Origin: Opitutales bacterium UBA5694
GTDB taxonomy: Bacteria; Verrucomicrobiota; Verrucomicrobiia; Opitutales; Opitutaceae
Length of the DNA stretch: 64,000 bases
Assembly: GCA_002420185.1 (NCBI GenBank)
Contig: DIHO01000016.1
Span: 1 to 64,000 of the forward strand
Direction: 5' to 3'
In this document: one piece after another, positions 8,749 to 17,291 of the stretch
Position numbering within the stretch: position 1 is the stretch's first letter
Layout of the letters: every line of letters begins with the position of its first letter
Position numbers and translations under genes: made by a program
Notes under the pieces: model-generated
The model's database searches: none
Seen by the model: only the letters and a program-made list of their open reading frames with translations
Told to the model about the DNA's origin: nothing

Positions 8749-9619
8749 AAGCCAGGTATTCGTCGACCTGTGCCTCGAATACAATCACGTACAGGAGAGC
8801 GCCTGAGGCGAGCATGGGGGCAAAAGGCATTTCTCGCCCAATAAGGTCCTCGCTTTTCCAAGATCCTTTTGGCCTTAAAACGGGAACGACCGCCCTGGCA
8901 ACTGTCCAGCCGAGCACTCCAACGGTACCGATGACGGCCCCGCCAAAGAGTGCGAATACGGCCCCTTGCCAGCCCAAAAAGGCTCCGATACCTCCAAGTA
9001 GTTTGACGTCGCCAAATCCCATCGCTTCCTTGCAAAGGACTTTTTCGGCAACTAGGGCGATCCAAAGAATTAGGCCGGAGCCGATTATTAATCCGACGAG
9101 AGCCTCGAAAATGCCTTTGACCGAAGCGTAAGCGAAAGTCGGATCACTAATTCCGTGCAACGAGGGAATGATCCCCGATAGAATCACTCCGATGATGCCC
9201 GTCCCGATTGAAAATCGGTCTGGGATTTCCATATGGTCTAAGTCTATGAAAGTCGCGCAGATTAGGAGTGCTACCAGTACCATGAGGCACAGAGCCTTCG
9301 CGTGGGGCTGCTGTTGCCAAGCGGCGAGAAACAGGCAGGCGGTCAGAAGTTCAACAAAAGGATAACGGAAACTATAGCTAGCTTTACAGCAACGGGCTTT
9401 TCCCCGAAGAATGAACCAGCTAATGATAGGAACATTGTCGAACCACTTAATCGGCTGGCCGCACGAGCAGGTTGAGCCGGGGAAGATGATCGACTTTTCT
9501 GCTGGTATACGATAGATGCATACATTAAGAAAACTACCTATCAGGGCCCCGAATATGAAAACCACGGAGGAAAAAGAGGCGGGAAATCCCTGATCGATGT
9601 ATTGCAGCTCGGATAGCAT
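8726..9619 (-). CDS. pilD: prepilin peptidase (A24 family)
   Basis: Inner-membrane aspartyl protease that cleaves and usually N-methylates type IV pilin-like precursors. The 297 residues include the N-terminal methylase-like domain (GSFLNVCIYRIP, zinc-site cysteines CSCG and CCKA, DNVPIISWFILRG, RYPFVELL) and the peptidase part with both catalytic aspartates in DLDHMEIPDR and GFGDVKLLGG. About eight membrane segments can be seen. In the first cysteine pair one residue is missing (C-x-C rather than C-x-x-C). It overlaps galK convergently by 23 bp and follows aroE on the same strand after 13 bp, so both probably share a transcript. The only pilin-like gene seen in this window is broken (50259-50642), so any substrates must be elsewhere. 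Confidence 0.93.
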   Translation of the reverse strand: MLSELQYIDQGFPASFSSVVFIFGALIGSFLNVCIYRIPAEKSIIFPGSTCSCGQPIKWFDNVPIISWFILRGKARCCKASYSFRYPFVELLTACLFLAAWQQQPHAKALCLMVLVALLICATFIDLDHMEIPDRFSIGTGIIGVILSGIIPSLHGISDPTFAYASVKGIFEALVGLIIGSGLILWIALVAEKVLCKEAMGFGDVKLLGGIGAFLGWQGAVFALFGGAVIGTVGVLGWTVARAVVPVLRPKGSWKSEDLIGREMPFAPMLASGALLYVIVFEAQVDEYLAFIQELAR

Positions 9620-9632
9620 GTGTTTTGGAACC

Positions 9633-10571
9633 TTATTCGAAGTACTCTCGCGAGAGCAAAGCTGCGTTGGCTGCTTGGTTCATTGTTTCCGCATTGACGT
9701 TTTTCCCTGACCAAATTTCGAGGGAGCGAGCTCCTTGATACACCAGCATGGATAGCCCGTTGGCCGCACGTCCTCCTTTTGATAGGATGAGCTCCATAAA
9801 TTGTGTGGTTCGTGGATTGTAGATCATATCGAATAGATTGATCGAATGCTGTATGTGCTTTTTGGGCAACGGCAGAGGATCGTCAGAGTTGAGGCCAAGA
9901 GAAGTTGCATTGACAATTATCGTGCTGGAGGGCAGCGAAAGCTCTGAATCGTCCGGTGAACAATTGCCCAAGGGAATCGAAAATCGTTCGGCGATAGGGC
10001 TTAAGGTTTGGATCAAATTTTTGAGACGGTCTTGGCTGCGGTTGACGATTTTAAGGGATTGGCACTTGCGATTCAAGGCTTCGACTGCAGCCGCTCGTCC
10101 GGCTCCTCCGGCTCCTAAAATGACAACGTCCTTACCTTCAAGGCTGGTCTCAAGGTCTCTTCTAATTCCCTCCGAAAGGCCATAGCCGTCCGTGTTAAAT
10201 CCTTCATAACCGTACTCTAGGCGTCTCAACGTATTGACCGCCCCTATTTCGAATGCGGCGGAGTCTACCTTCTCCAGAGCGCCTACGGCGATTTCTTTGT
10301 GTGGGACAGTTAAATTGAGACCGAAAAAGCCCTTTTCGTGAAATATCGGAAGAGCATGGATCAAGTCCTCGGGCGGCACTTCGAAACGAAAGTAACGCCA
10401 ATTAGAGAAGCGGTCATTGGACTGGGACATCTCCTTAATGGCAGCGTTGTGCATCGCGGGACTTATTGAGTGCCGCACGGGATGCCCTAGAACTGCGAGG
10501 CTGACTCCGTCGAACCCCCAGCTTTTCAGATCCTTTAGGGTGTATGTTTCCTCGGGATTGAAGATTTCCAT
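9633..10571 (-). CDS. aroE: shikimate dehydrogenase
   Basis: Reduces 3-dehydroshikimate to shikimate with NADPH, step four of the aromatic pathway. The 312 residues show an N-terminal AroE substrate domain (VLGHPVRHSISPAMHNAA with the SxS shikimate-binding serines, LNLTVPHKEIA with catalytic lysine), the NTDGYG aspartate region, and a C-terminal nucleotide domain with GAGGAGRAAAV and NRSQDRL (NADPH-type). The family C-terminus NGLSMLVYQGA is present. It is slightly longer than E. coli AroE (272) because of an N-terminal extension (MEIFNPEETYTLKDLKSWG). It is followed by pilD 13 bp downstream. All key residues appear intact. Confidence 0.95.
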   Translation of the reverse strand: MEIFNPEETYTLKDLKSWGFDGVSLAVLGHPVRHSISPAMHNAAIKEMSQSNDRFSNWRYFRFEVPPEDLIHALPIFHEKGFFGLNLTVPHKEIAVGALEKVDSAAFEIGAVNTLRRLEYGYEGFNTDGYGLSEGIRRDLETSLEGKDVVILGAGGAGRAAAVEALNRKCQSLKIVNRSQDRLKNLIQTLSPIAERFSIPLGNCSPDDSELSLPSSTIIVNATSLGLNSDDPLPLPKKHIQHSINLFDMIYNPRTTQFMELILSKGGRAANGLSMLVYQGARSLEIWSGKNVNAETMNQAANAALLSREYFE

Positions 10572-10661
10572 GAGCGAAAAATGGAATTCAAAAGAACTGG
10601 GATGGGCGAGGAAATTATCATTGGATGGAGATTCACCCCTGATGGGTGTGCTGCGGGGGAT

Positions 10662-11525
10662 TTAGAGCTGCTTCTCGTATGCGTCTTTAAACTCTTTCAG
10701 CATATCTGAGAATAAAGCGGCCATCGACCCCTTTCCCGATTCCGTGTAATGATAAACAAGATTTCTGCAAATGCGGGCAAGCGTTTCGTGTGTGGTGGCA
10801 GGAGCGAGATAGCTTAGATTGGGGGCAATTTTACTGGATTCGATCCGCTTGAGCATATGTCCTGCTGTCAGGAATTTGCCGTGTTCGAATGGATCTATGT
10901 AGAAAGGAGCTGTTTCTTCGAAGCAGCCGACGACGAAATGTCCAGGGGCATTGATGGGAGCGATTTCCAACCCAAGTCTCTCAGCTATAAGAAGATAGAG
11001 AACTGAGAGGCTTATGGAGAGGCCTTTTTTAGACTGAAGGACCACATTGATAAAGCTGTTGTCTGGATCAGTGTACTGCTCCGAGCTGCCCCTAAAGCCC
11101 GCCTCGTGAAAGAGGACACGATTGATGACGGCACACTGGTCTCGGGAGGAGGCCGGCTTAATTATGAGCTCTTTGCAGCGACTCGCATATGAGTCTAGCT
11201 GGTTGCAGATGCTTCCAATCTCGAGATTGGGGTAGGCGACCCGGCTAATCATCATCCAGCCAGTTTCGAGCTCGTAGTTCCTTGAACGTATGAAATGTCG
11301 AAGTTCTTGGGCGAGATCGACGGATCGAAGCTCAGAAAGGTAAGCTTCAGCGTGCCAGCCTAGCAGCCGATTACTGCTCTTGGCGGCTGCGTTCAGAATT
11401 TCCAGGCCGTAGGGCCCCATTGAATTTAGAATTTTGAGAAGCTCCTCTCTCACGGCGGGACTCGGATCATCCAGTAGACTCAAAAGAGCGACTTTTTCTT
11501 TGGCCGTCATCGCAAAATTTTGCAC
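10662..11525 (-). CDS. SirB1/transglutaminase-like protein
   Basis: 287 residues of the SirB1 family, whose molecular role is not established. Residues 1-90 form a helical region that reads like HEAT/armadillo repeats (DDPSPAVREELLKILNSMGP, LLGWHAEAYLSELRS). From about residue 95 comes the transglutaminase-like part, with the family patterns INRVLFHEAGFRGSSEQYTD, DNSFINVVLQSKKGLSISLS and PINAPGHFVVGC followed by YIDPFEHG. The canonical cysteine nucleophile of transglutaminases is not evident at the expected place, as usual in SirB1 proteins. No signal peptide is seen, so it is cytoplasmic. The annotated start is the first methionine; a second one five codons on (MTAKEK) is equally good. Confidence 0.82.
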   Translation of the reverse strand: MQNFAMTAKEKVALLSLLDDPSPAVREELLKILNSMGPYGLEILNAAAKSSNRLLGWHAEAYLSELRSVDLAQELRHFIRSRNYELETGWMMISRVAYPNLEIGSICNQLDSYASRCKELIIKPASSRDQCAVINRVLFHEAGFRGSSEQYTDPDNSFINVVLQSKKGLSISLSVLYLLIAERLGLEIAPINAPGHFVVGCFEETAPFYIDPFEHGKFLTAGHMLKRIESSKIAPNLSYLAPATTHETLARICRNLVYHYTESGKGSMAALFSDMLKEFKDAYEKQL

Positions 11526-12194
11526 GTTCGTAAGGTGCGGTAATAATCCGTATATCGCAATAGTAGACGATCGTTTAGACGAAAAATTGTAGGAGATGAT
11601 CGCAGTAACCTGTATTGAATTGCAGCGAACTTTGGCTGGGAGAGAGATGATCCCTTGAATGGTTTCTGATCTTGAGATGGCGTGTTGAACGGTGTTTCGT
11701 GCAACGTTGGGGTTGATTTGCGAGAGATCTGTGAATGAAAGTCTAGTAACTTACTAGTAGGTTACTGCACCCGAAGGGGAGTAGTCTGATTCTTCCAAGG
11801 GAGTTTTACTGGATCATTTGGGCCAAGATGTAGCCATTTCCTCAAAATTTTAAGCAATTGATAATTCGTATGTGACAGTATTTGAAATGGATTGATAATG
11901 ATTCGGTAATTCATTCAATAAAGGTTGTAGTTGTGAAGCCGATGTGAGCGTTAAGGCACAAAAAGTGTCTTGTTGAATGGAATCAATTTTTCCTGGGCAT
12001 GGAACCGCTCTATCCACTAAATACCATAAGAAGATCTTTCCGCATATTTGAGAACAGCGAGAGAAGGCGGAAAAGGAATTGCGTCTGAACCCTAAAGTCG
12101 AGGAGACGCTCGAGCGTTCAATCGATGAGAGGGCGTTCAATTATGAGAAATGTATTTCGATGTTCATTACGAGGGTGGAATCACCGGGGAATAC
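11526..12194. other. 669-bp region without an intact gene
   Basis: No intact gene is supported. It contains a 22-bp dyad at 11745-11766. On the plus strand at about 12030-12150 a short open run reads like a helical linker of a sensor kinase (EQREKAEKELRLNPK), broken by a stop just upstream, so it could be the last trace of a lost kinase beside the orphan receiver gene. That reading is weak. Confidence 0.35.
11745..11766. promoter_or_regulatory. 22-bp near-perfect dyad, possible operator
   Basis: AGTAAC-T-TACTAGTA-G-GTTACT is symmetric except for one base pair, and its halves also form imperfect 11-bp direct repeats (TAGTAACTTAC and TAGTAGGTTAC). It lies about 220 bp upstream of the SirB1-like gene. 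Such nested symmetry is typical of a dimeric repressor site, but no regulator is encoded next to it. Confidence 0.3.
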
Positions 12195-12608
12195 CTAAGC
12201 ACCTTCGCGTGACGTAATCAACTCTTGTCTTTTGATGACGGCATCCCTAATTTGCTCAATCAGTTTAGCGGTTTGAAAGGGCTTTGTTATGATTCCATCG
12301 ATTGGCCGATCGCCGACCCGCTCTTTGATCTCCTCGCTTAAGCATCCGCTTATCATGAACACGACGAGATCGGAACTAAATGTTAGTATTTGGTCCAAGA
12401 AGTCCTCTCCTCGAGAGTTCTCAAGATTTAGGTCAAGGAGGATTCCGCTAATAGTGCCGTTGTCTTCCTGAAGAACACGTAGTGCTTCGTTTGATGTTCC
12501 AACGCATATCGAGTTGATTCCCACCGAACTCAAGATCAGATTCAACAGCGTTCGTAGACTCTCGTCATCGTCTACCACTAGAAAAGTACCTAAAATCGAG
12601 TTGCCCAT
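12195..12608 (-). CDS. stand-alone response-regulator receiver protein
   Basis: A 137-residue CheY-like single-domain receiver. The phosphorylation site is complete: acidic pair in VVDDDES (residues 13-15), phosphoacceptor D59 in LLDLNLEN, S87 in FMISG and K109 in TKPF. No output domain follows; the tail after residue 120 is short and polar. It therefore has to act through protein contacts or as a phosphorelay intermediate. There is no intact kinase gene beside it; the nearest candidate partner in the window is the H-box-less HATPase protein at 33461-35170, which is not linked. It is transcribed alone, divergent from the VTT-domain gene. Confidence 0.88.
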   Translation of the reverse strand: MGNSILGTFLVVDDDESLRTLLNLILSSVGINSICVGTSNEALRVLQEDNGTISGILLDLNLENSRGEDFLDQILTFSSDLVVFMISGCLSEEIKERVGDRPIDGIITKPFQTAKLIEQIRDAVIKRQELITSREGA

Positions 12609-12747
12609 TAGTAAGAGCCGAGTGTTAAAAAGATCTTAAATAATTGCAATGGGAAAGCACAAGAAATGTCGTCACTCGCTCACTACGAAGAACACAGGCT
12701 TTTTCACTCAAGATGTGGGAATCGCAAATTAATAACCGATTGCATCT

Positions 12748-13485
12748 TTGAGGCTTTGGGGGAAATCCCGTTTGGAGATTTTGGCTTTGCTATTAGGTCC
12801 TAGTGAGCCTTTCAGTGTTGAGGTGGCTTCCGCAAGAATCAGGTCATTTACAGGAATCTCAATATTGGGACTCATCGTGGTTGCGGTTCTTTTTTGGCAG
12901 TTTCGACATGACCTGGGCGAAGTTGATGTTCAGGCAGGAATCGACTGGATTACCGATTTCGGACCGATTCCATTCTTTGCGGCGATGGCGGTTCTGCCGA
13001 TTTTCTGGACGCCGGTCTCACCGTTGCTGATATTGGCGGGAGCCATATACGAGACGCCGGTAGCGATTGTCGGCTCCGCAGTGGCCCTAGCCATTAATAT
13101 GGCACTGTCATGGCTTTTGGCAGGAAAGTTCTTCAGACCCCAGTTTGAGAGATTTGTTCACAGATTTGGGTACAGTGCTCCCGAGCTAACAAGAGGAAGC
13201 ATTTTTACGGTAGCGGTTTTGTTGAGAATCACTCCAGGAATACCCTTCCCATTGCAGAATTATCTGCTCGGCTTGGCTCGCATGCCCTTTCTTTGGTATA
13301 TGGGTGTATCGTTGCCTCTTACTCTAATCCTATCGCTTAGCATCGTTATTTTTGGAGACGCCATTCTAAAGGGGGACACAGCGTTGATTTTATTGGCGAT
13401 TAGTTTGTTTTTGGCGTTGAGTTTGGGGATGCGTTTTCTACGAGCTCGGTTAAAAGATAAATTGATTACTGGGGGGTCATCGTGA
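12748..13485 (+). CDS. VTT-domain (DedA/TVP38-like) membrane protein
   Basis: A 245-residue integral membrane protein of the VTT/SNARE-associated superfamily, members of which act as lipid scramblases or in undecaprenyl-phosphate recycling; the role of this one is not determined. One membrane segment at about residues 35-50 precedes the VTT core: AMAVLPIFWTPVSPLLILAG, the GSAVALAINMALSWLLAGKF re-entrant part, and LLRITPGIPFPLQNYLLGLA, which is the conserved R-x-x-P-x-x-P segment. Two further C-terminal membrane helices follow. The best start is the TTG at 12748, since an in-frame stop lies at 12733. Its stop codon overlaps the GTG start of xseA (GTGA), so the two genes are translationally coupled. 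Confidence 0.85.
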   Translation: MRLWGKSRLEILALLLGPSEPFSVEVASARIRSFTGISILGLIVVAVLFWQFRHDLGEVDVQAGIDWITDFGPIPFFAAMAVLPIFWTPVSPLLILAGAIYETPVAIVGSAVALAINMALSWLLAGKFFRPQFERFVHRFGYSAPELTRGSIFTVAVLLRITPGIPFPLQNYLLGLARMPFLWYMGVSLPLTLILSLSIVIFGDAILKGDTALILLAISLFLALSLGMRFLRARLKDKLITGGSS

Positions 13486-14843
13486 GCGATTCTTTCCTAG
13501 CACAGTTTGGCGAAGAGGAAACGTGTACTGTTTCGGAATACACGCGCCGAATAAAGCGATTGCTCGAAGGTTCCGTGGGGCCTGAATGGATCAAGGGTGA
13601 GGTATCCAACTTTAGGAGGCAGGCCAGCGGGCACCTTTACTTTTCTCTCAAGGACGAAGGAGCGCAGCTTCCCGTCGTCATATTTCGTGGGAATGCTTCC
13701 GGGCTCGATTTCGATTTGGATAACGGTGTAGAGATCGTGGTGTATGGAGAGTTGAGTGTCTACGAGCCTCACGGACGCTACCAATTAATCGCCCGCTCGG
13801 CTATCGCCTCGGGTCAAGGGAGATTGCACAGAGAGTTTGAGCGGCTGAAGAAGAAGCTGTTTGAAGAAGGGCTCTTTGATAAGGAGCGCAAGAAGCCACT
13901 CCCACTTGCCCCCCGAAGAGTGGCGTTCATCACTTCTCCCAGCGGAGCGGCGATTCAGGATTTTATTCGCATTCTCAAGAGACGGGGCTGGTCTGGTCGG
14001 TTGACAGTGGTTCCTGCCAAGGTCCAGGGCTTAGATGCATCCAAATCTCTTCAAGACGCGCTTTCCTTAGTCCTAAAAGTGGGTGGATTTGATCTGATCG
14101 TTCTGGGTCGTGGGGGTGGAAGTTTGGAGGATATGTGGTGCTTCAATGACGAAATGCTCGCGAGGGCCCTTTCAATTTCTCCGATTCCTACGATTTCGGC
14201 AGTTGGGCACGAGATCGACTTTTCCCTAGCGGATTTTGTTTCCGATGTTCGAGCTGAAACTCCATCAGCGGCAGCGGAACTGATTAGTAGTGCCTGTATT
14301 GACGTTGTCAGTCGGATCGAGCACGCTCGGGATGCGATCGTGGATCAGGCACAAAACGGAATCGCTTTGAGTCGGCGAAATTTAGGGGATTTGGCGATGA
14401 GATTGAAAGCCGCTTCTCCACAGCGAAGTCTTGAGACCGCAGCGTTGAGGATAGATGAATTGAGTAGTCGATTGTTGTCTGTATTGACCCGAGAACTATC
14501 TAGAGCCAAAGGCGAGCTCAATCAATCGAAACTCGCCTTTAGCAGACTTCGGCCAGATCGTGTTACGAGTGAATGCCGACTACGAATAAACGAATTAGCG
14601 AAGCGAATACTCGATCGTGTGGAGCGTGAACTAGCACTTGCTAGACATGGTCTGATCGAGACGAGCGGAAAGTTTCAATCACTGAGCCCGAAAGCTACAT
14701 TAAAACGTGGATACGCCATTCTTTCAGAAGAGGATGGCAATACCCTTTCTTCAGTAGCTCGTCTCTCAAAGTATAAGCGACTGCGGGCAACGTTGTCGGA
14801 TGGGGGAACGTGGCTGCGAGTAGATAAATCGGGTAACCCTTAA
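13482..14843 (+). CDS. xseA: exodeoxyribonuclease VII large subunit
   Basis: Catalytic subunit of the single-strand-specific exonuclease VII, used in mismatch repair and DNA damage tolerance. The 453 residues have an N-terminal OB fold (WIKGEVSNFRRQASGHLYFSLKD), followed by RVAFITSPSGAAIQDFI, GLDASKSLQDAL, the catalytic-region motif VLGRGGGSLEDMWCFNDE, AVGHEIDFSLADFVSDVRA and TPSAAAEL. A long coiled-coil region and the C-terminal KRGYAIL complete it. Length matches E. coli XseA (456). The small subunit XseB is not adjacent. The start is the GTG overlapping the upstream VTT gene by 4 bp, and the stop overlaps the convergent ACT gene by 4 bp. Confidence 0.95.
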   Translation: MSDSFLAQFGEEETCTVSEYTRRIKRLLEGSVGPEWIKGEVSNFRRQASGHLYFSLKDEGAQLPVVIFRGNASGLDFDLDNGVEIVVYGELSVYEPHGRYQLIARSAIASGQGRLHREFERLKKKLFEEGLFDKERKKPLPLAPRRVAFITSPSGAAIQDFIRILKRRGWSGRLTVVPAKVQGLDASKSLQDALSLVLKVGGFDLIVLGRGGGSLEDMWCFNDEMLARALSISPIPTISAVGHEIDFSLADFVSDVRAETPSAAAELISSACIDVVSRIEHARDAIVDQAQNGIALSRRNLGDLAMRLKAASPQRSLETAALRIDELSSRLLSVLTRELSRAKGELNQSKLAFSRLRPDRVTSECRLRINELAKRILDRVERELALARHGLIETSGKFQSLSPKATLKRGYAILSEEDGNTLSSVARLSKYKRLRATLSDGGTWLRVDKSGNP

Positions 14844-15280
14844 GCTAAGTTGAGTTCAGGTGGCCCAACTGGAACATCTGAAATTTCGTCTAGAACACTC
14901 GTCGCGAGGAGGACATTCTCAACTTTCATAATTAGACGTGTCTCAAAATCGCTGCGATCGACCGATGCGTAAAAGTAGTCTATATTTATATTGGCCTGAG
15001 CGAAGGCACTGGTTATCTTTGCGACTTGTCCTTTTTTATCGTCCAGTTTAACTGAAATAACACGTTCGCACTTCACGTCTAAGCCATTGGAAATTAAAAC
15101 GCTTTTGGCTTCTTCCACTTGGTCCGTGAGGAACCTGAAGTAGCCGCGATAGACCCCGTCAGCGACTGACATCGCATTGGTCCTAACGCCATTTGATGAG
15201 AGCGTATCAATGATACGGGCAATGTCCCCTGGGTTGTTAGTAATTTTTACTGAAAGCTGTTGCTCAATATGCTGGTACAC
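14840..15280 (-). CDS. tandem ACT-domain protein
   Basis: A 146-residue protein made of two ACT domains and nothing else. Domain one is residues 8-70 (LSVKITNNPGDIARIIDTLS, with the DxGxx-like loop replaced by NNPGD) and domain two is residues 76-140 (RVISVKLDDKKGQVAKITSA, then ANINIDYFYASVDRSDFETR). Such proteins usually bind amino acids and regulate partner enzymes; the ligand cannot be told here. The gene stands alone. A GC-rich hairpin with a downstream T-rich run lies about 80-100 bp before its start and could serve as a leader element. It overlaps xseA tail-to-tail by 4 bp. Confidence 0.85.
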   Translation of the reverse strand: MYQHIEQQLSVKITNNPGDIARIIDTLSSNGVRTNAMSVADGVYRGYFRFLTDQVEEAKSVLISNGLDVKCERVISVKLDDKKGQVAKITSAFAQANINIDYFYASVDRSDFETRLIMKVENVLLATSVLDEISDVPVGPPELNLA

Positions 15281-15777
15281 GACGTTTAATGTGGATTGTT
15301 GAAATAAGTGATTTGTTACCTCTAAACCAATGGGATGAAGGGTTGGATAAAATGAAAAACCGGGCTCAACAGAGACCGGTGGAAAGAGAAAATCCTGTTT
15401 TGTAGCGACTAGTCAAGTCGAGATTAAATATGTTTCTGAGGCTTTATAAAATATCTGAAAACCCGTTCATGGGCGATATTGCGTTTCATATTGGGTCGAG
15501 CAAAAAGGTGGTTCTCCGTTTCGGTGGATTGAGACAATACTCGCAAAGGTGGATTGTACTGTAAAAATTGTTTTGGTGTCGGGGATTTTTTAATCGGGGG
15601 TTTTGGGTTTTCTTTCCGTGATGAGAGTTCGCAATAGGAATCTGCAGACTGTCTGGCTATTCAGTGTAAATTAATGAAACCTATCGTAGTAATTTCTGCG
15701 AAAAAGGAATACGGGGAGTTTTACTGCGGGGGACATATTTTTATAATTGGGCAAATGAATTGTAGGAAATAAATCGA
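15281..15777. other. 497-bp intergenic region with one hairpin
   Basis: Divergent region between the ACT gene and the lipoprotein genes, with no open frame worth calling. It should hold both promoters, though I see no clear consensus. The one notable structure is a hairpin at 15359-15380 (ACCGG...CCGGT with an inner CTC/GAG pairing) that on the minus strand is followed by TTTTTCATTTT. On that strand it would be transcribed just before the ACT gene, so it may be an attenuator-like leader. Confidence 0.4.
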
Positions 15778-16317
15778 ATGAAATTTTGCAGTCTCGTTTT
15801 AATTTTCGTTCTTTCGCTATTTTTTTTGAGTTGCCAGTCTACTTCAAGCCAATCGCGTTATCCGACCACATCTAGTGGAATGGCGAAGCAACTCGACGGC
15901 GGAACGATCGTTGATCTAAGAGAAGTCGTAATCGATGGCACATCTTCTGGGCTTGGAGCCTATGGAGGAGCGATTGGAGGAAGTTTGGCCGGTGGAGCGA
16001 TCGGAGCAGAAGCCATTGGAACCAGTTTGGGAGCTGCCGTTGGTGCGGCGGGTGGAATGATCGCAGGGGGTGTGGTCGGAACGAAAATTGAGAAGACCTT
16101 AACTTCCAAAAGAGCTCAAGAGCTTACGATTCAAATGGATGAGGGGGGGACGATCATTGTCCTGCAGGAGATCGGGGAGCCGCGATTAAACATTGGCGAT
16201 CCGGTGAGGGTCGATTCCAGCCTAGCAGGGGCGGCACGTGTATTTCATGCGGATGACAATCCACACACTGATCCTGACACGGAAGCCTATCTGCCAGATG
16301 ATTTTGAAAGTATCTAG
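15778..16317 (+). CDS. glycine-zipper outer-membrane lipoprotein (SlyB-like), copy 1
   Basis: A 179-residue predicted lipoprotein. The signal peptide (MKFCSLVLIFVLSLFFLSC) ends in a lipobox with the lipidated cysteine at residue 19. Residues 58-105 form a glycine zipper with repeated GxxxG spacing (YGGAIGGSLAGGAIGAEAIG, AAVGAAGGMIAGGVVGT), a membrane-inserting hairpin typical of SlyB/Pcp. It is followed by a small beta domain (LTIQMDEGGTIIVLQEIG, NIGDPVRV) and an acidic tail. SlyB proteins stabilise the outer membrane. The neighbouring copy 112 bp downstream has the same architecture, so the pair arose by tandem duplication and is probably co-transcribed. Confidence 0.85.
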   Translation: MKFCSLVLIFVLSLFFLSCQSTSSQSRYPTTSSGMAKQLDGGTIVDLREVVIDGTSSGLGAYGGAIGGSLAGGAIGAEAIGTSLGAAVGAAGGMIAGGVVGTKIEKTLTSKRAQELTIQMDEGGTIIVLQEIGEPRLNIGDPVRVDSSLAGAARVFHADDNPHTDPDTEAYLPDDFESI

Positions 16318-16428
16318 CACAAAGGAGAGAGTTGATTAAATATTGAATTGGAGTAGGGTGCTAGGGTTGGTTTTGTGAATCCGCAATCCACTACGGATCG
16401 AACATGCCATAATTGGAAGAGATAAAAC

Positions 16429-16923
16429 ATGGAATTAAAAACAAAAGGAATCACCGGAGTGATCAGTACCATCATTTTAACCCTCTTGTATGGGTGTATT
16501 TCGGGAGGTGGATACGAAACTGTCCCTCGATCCTCAGCGGGAACAACCCAAACGATTGATCAAGGGACAGTAGTTGCTTCGCGGGACGTTAGGATCGAAG
16601 GGGATAGCTCTCAGCTAGGACTTTACGGCGGTGGTATCATGGGAAGTGCCGTTGGATCGACCGTTGGGAGCAAGGATGGGCAGGTGCTGGCCAGTGCCGG
16701 AGGGGCGGTTGTTGGGGCGGTTTTTGGAAAGCAGGTCGAGAAAGCGATAACCTCCAAAATAGCTCAGGAAATCACCATAGAGATGGACGATGGGAGGATC
16801 GTAGTGGTCGTGCAAGAGTTGCAAGAGCCTAGGTTCAGTGCCGGCGAGCGAGTGAGTGTTTTAGAAGCACGTGGTGGATACGCTCGAGTGAGGCATGAAG
16901 ACTACACGGCTCCACAATTTTAG
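16429..16923 (+). CDS. glycine-zipper outer-membrane lipoprotein (SlyB-like), copy 2
   Basis: A 164-residue paralogue of the preceding gene. The signal peptide ends in TLLYGC, with the lipid cysteine near residue 23. Parallel segments with copy 1 include IDQGTVVASRDVRIEGDSS (compare LDGGTIVDLREVVIDGTSS), the glycine zipper YGGGIMGSAVGSTVGS...GGAVVGAVFG, and the C-terminal ITSKIAQEITIEMDDGRIVV. Divergence of the two copies is large outside these parts, so the duplication is old. An intrinsic terminator follows. Function in envelope stability is inferred from the family. Confidence 0.85.
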   Translation: MELKTKGITGVISTIILTLLYGCISGGGYETVPRSSAGTTQTIDQGTVVASRDVRIEGDSSQLGLYGGGIMGSAVGSTVGSKDGQVLASAGGAVVGAVFGKQVEKAITSKIAQEITIEMDDGRIVVVVQELQEPRFSAGERVSVLEARGGYARVRHEDYTAPQF

Positions 16924-16962
16924 TAGGTCTATAGCCCACGGAATTTATTTGAAAGGAGAAGA

Positions 16963-16993
16963 AAAGGGAAGGCGGTATCTGCCCCTTCTTTTT
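16963..16993 (+). terminator. terminator after the lipoprotein pair
   Basis: A hairpin with a small bulge (AAGG-GAA-GGC / GCC-CCTT, loop GGTATCT) is followed by CTTTTTATC, about 40 bp beyond the second lipoprotein stop. This is consistent with the two lipoprotein genes ending here as one unit. Confidence 0.6.
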
Positions 16994-17008
16994 ATCAGCC
17001 TATTGTAT

Positions 17009-17231
17009 ATGAGTGCTCCTGAGGAATTTGTTCCAGTGCAGTCCGAATCTTTAGACTCGGGCAATTCTACCAAAGGCATTTCTGCCTTGGGAAGCGGATG
17101 ATTCCCGGGATGTCCTAGTGGAGCCAAACGGAGACTACACAGGGATTACGGCGACGCCGCAGATATCAATTGTCCCCGATGAGGATCTATTTTTACGTTT
17201 CCAGATTGTGGCGACGCCTAAGTCGCAATAA
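17009..17231 (+). pseudogene. short frameshifted coding remnant
   Basis: Not recognised. An ATG at 17009 opens MSAPEEFVPVQSESLDS; about 17 codons on, the coding-like reading moves to another frame and continues ILPKAFLPWEADDSRDV, then a segment with EPNGDYTGITATP and IVPDEDLFLRF up to a TAA at 17231. The second frame looks like real protein (varied, acidic, no low complexity). I read it as the remains of a small gene with one frameshift; chance open frames are the alternative. Confidence 0.3.
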
Positions 17232-17291
17232 AATTAAGAGGTGATTTGGTGCCTTGATTTCAAGGAGGTTGATGGCTGGATAAAGTCGCTC

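Noticed and set aside
11850..12140. 96-codon minus-strand frame
   Set aside because: Composition and lack of any motif suggest chance; the other strand gives a slightly better (kinase-linker-like) reading, but also broken.
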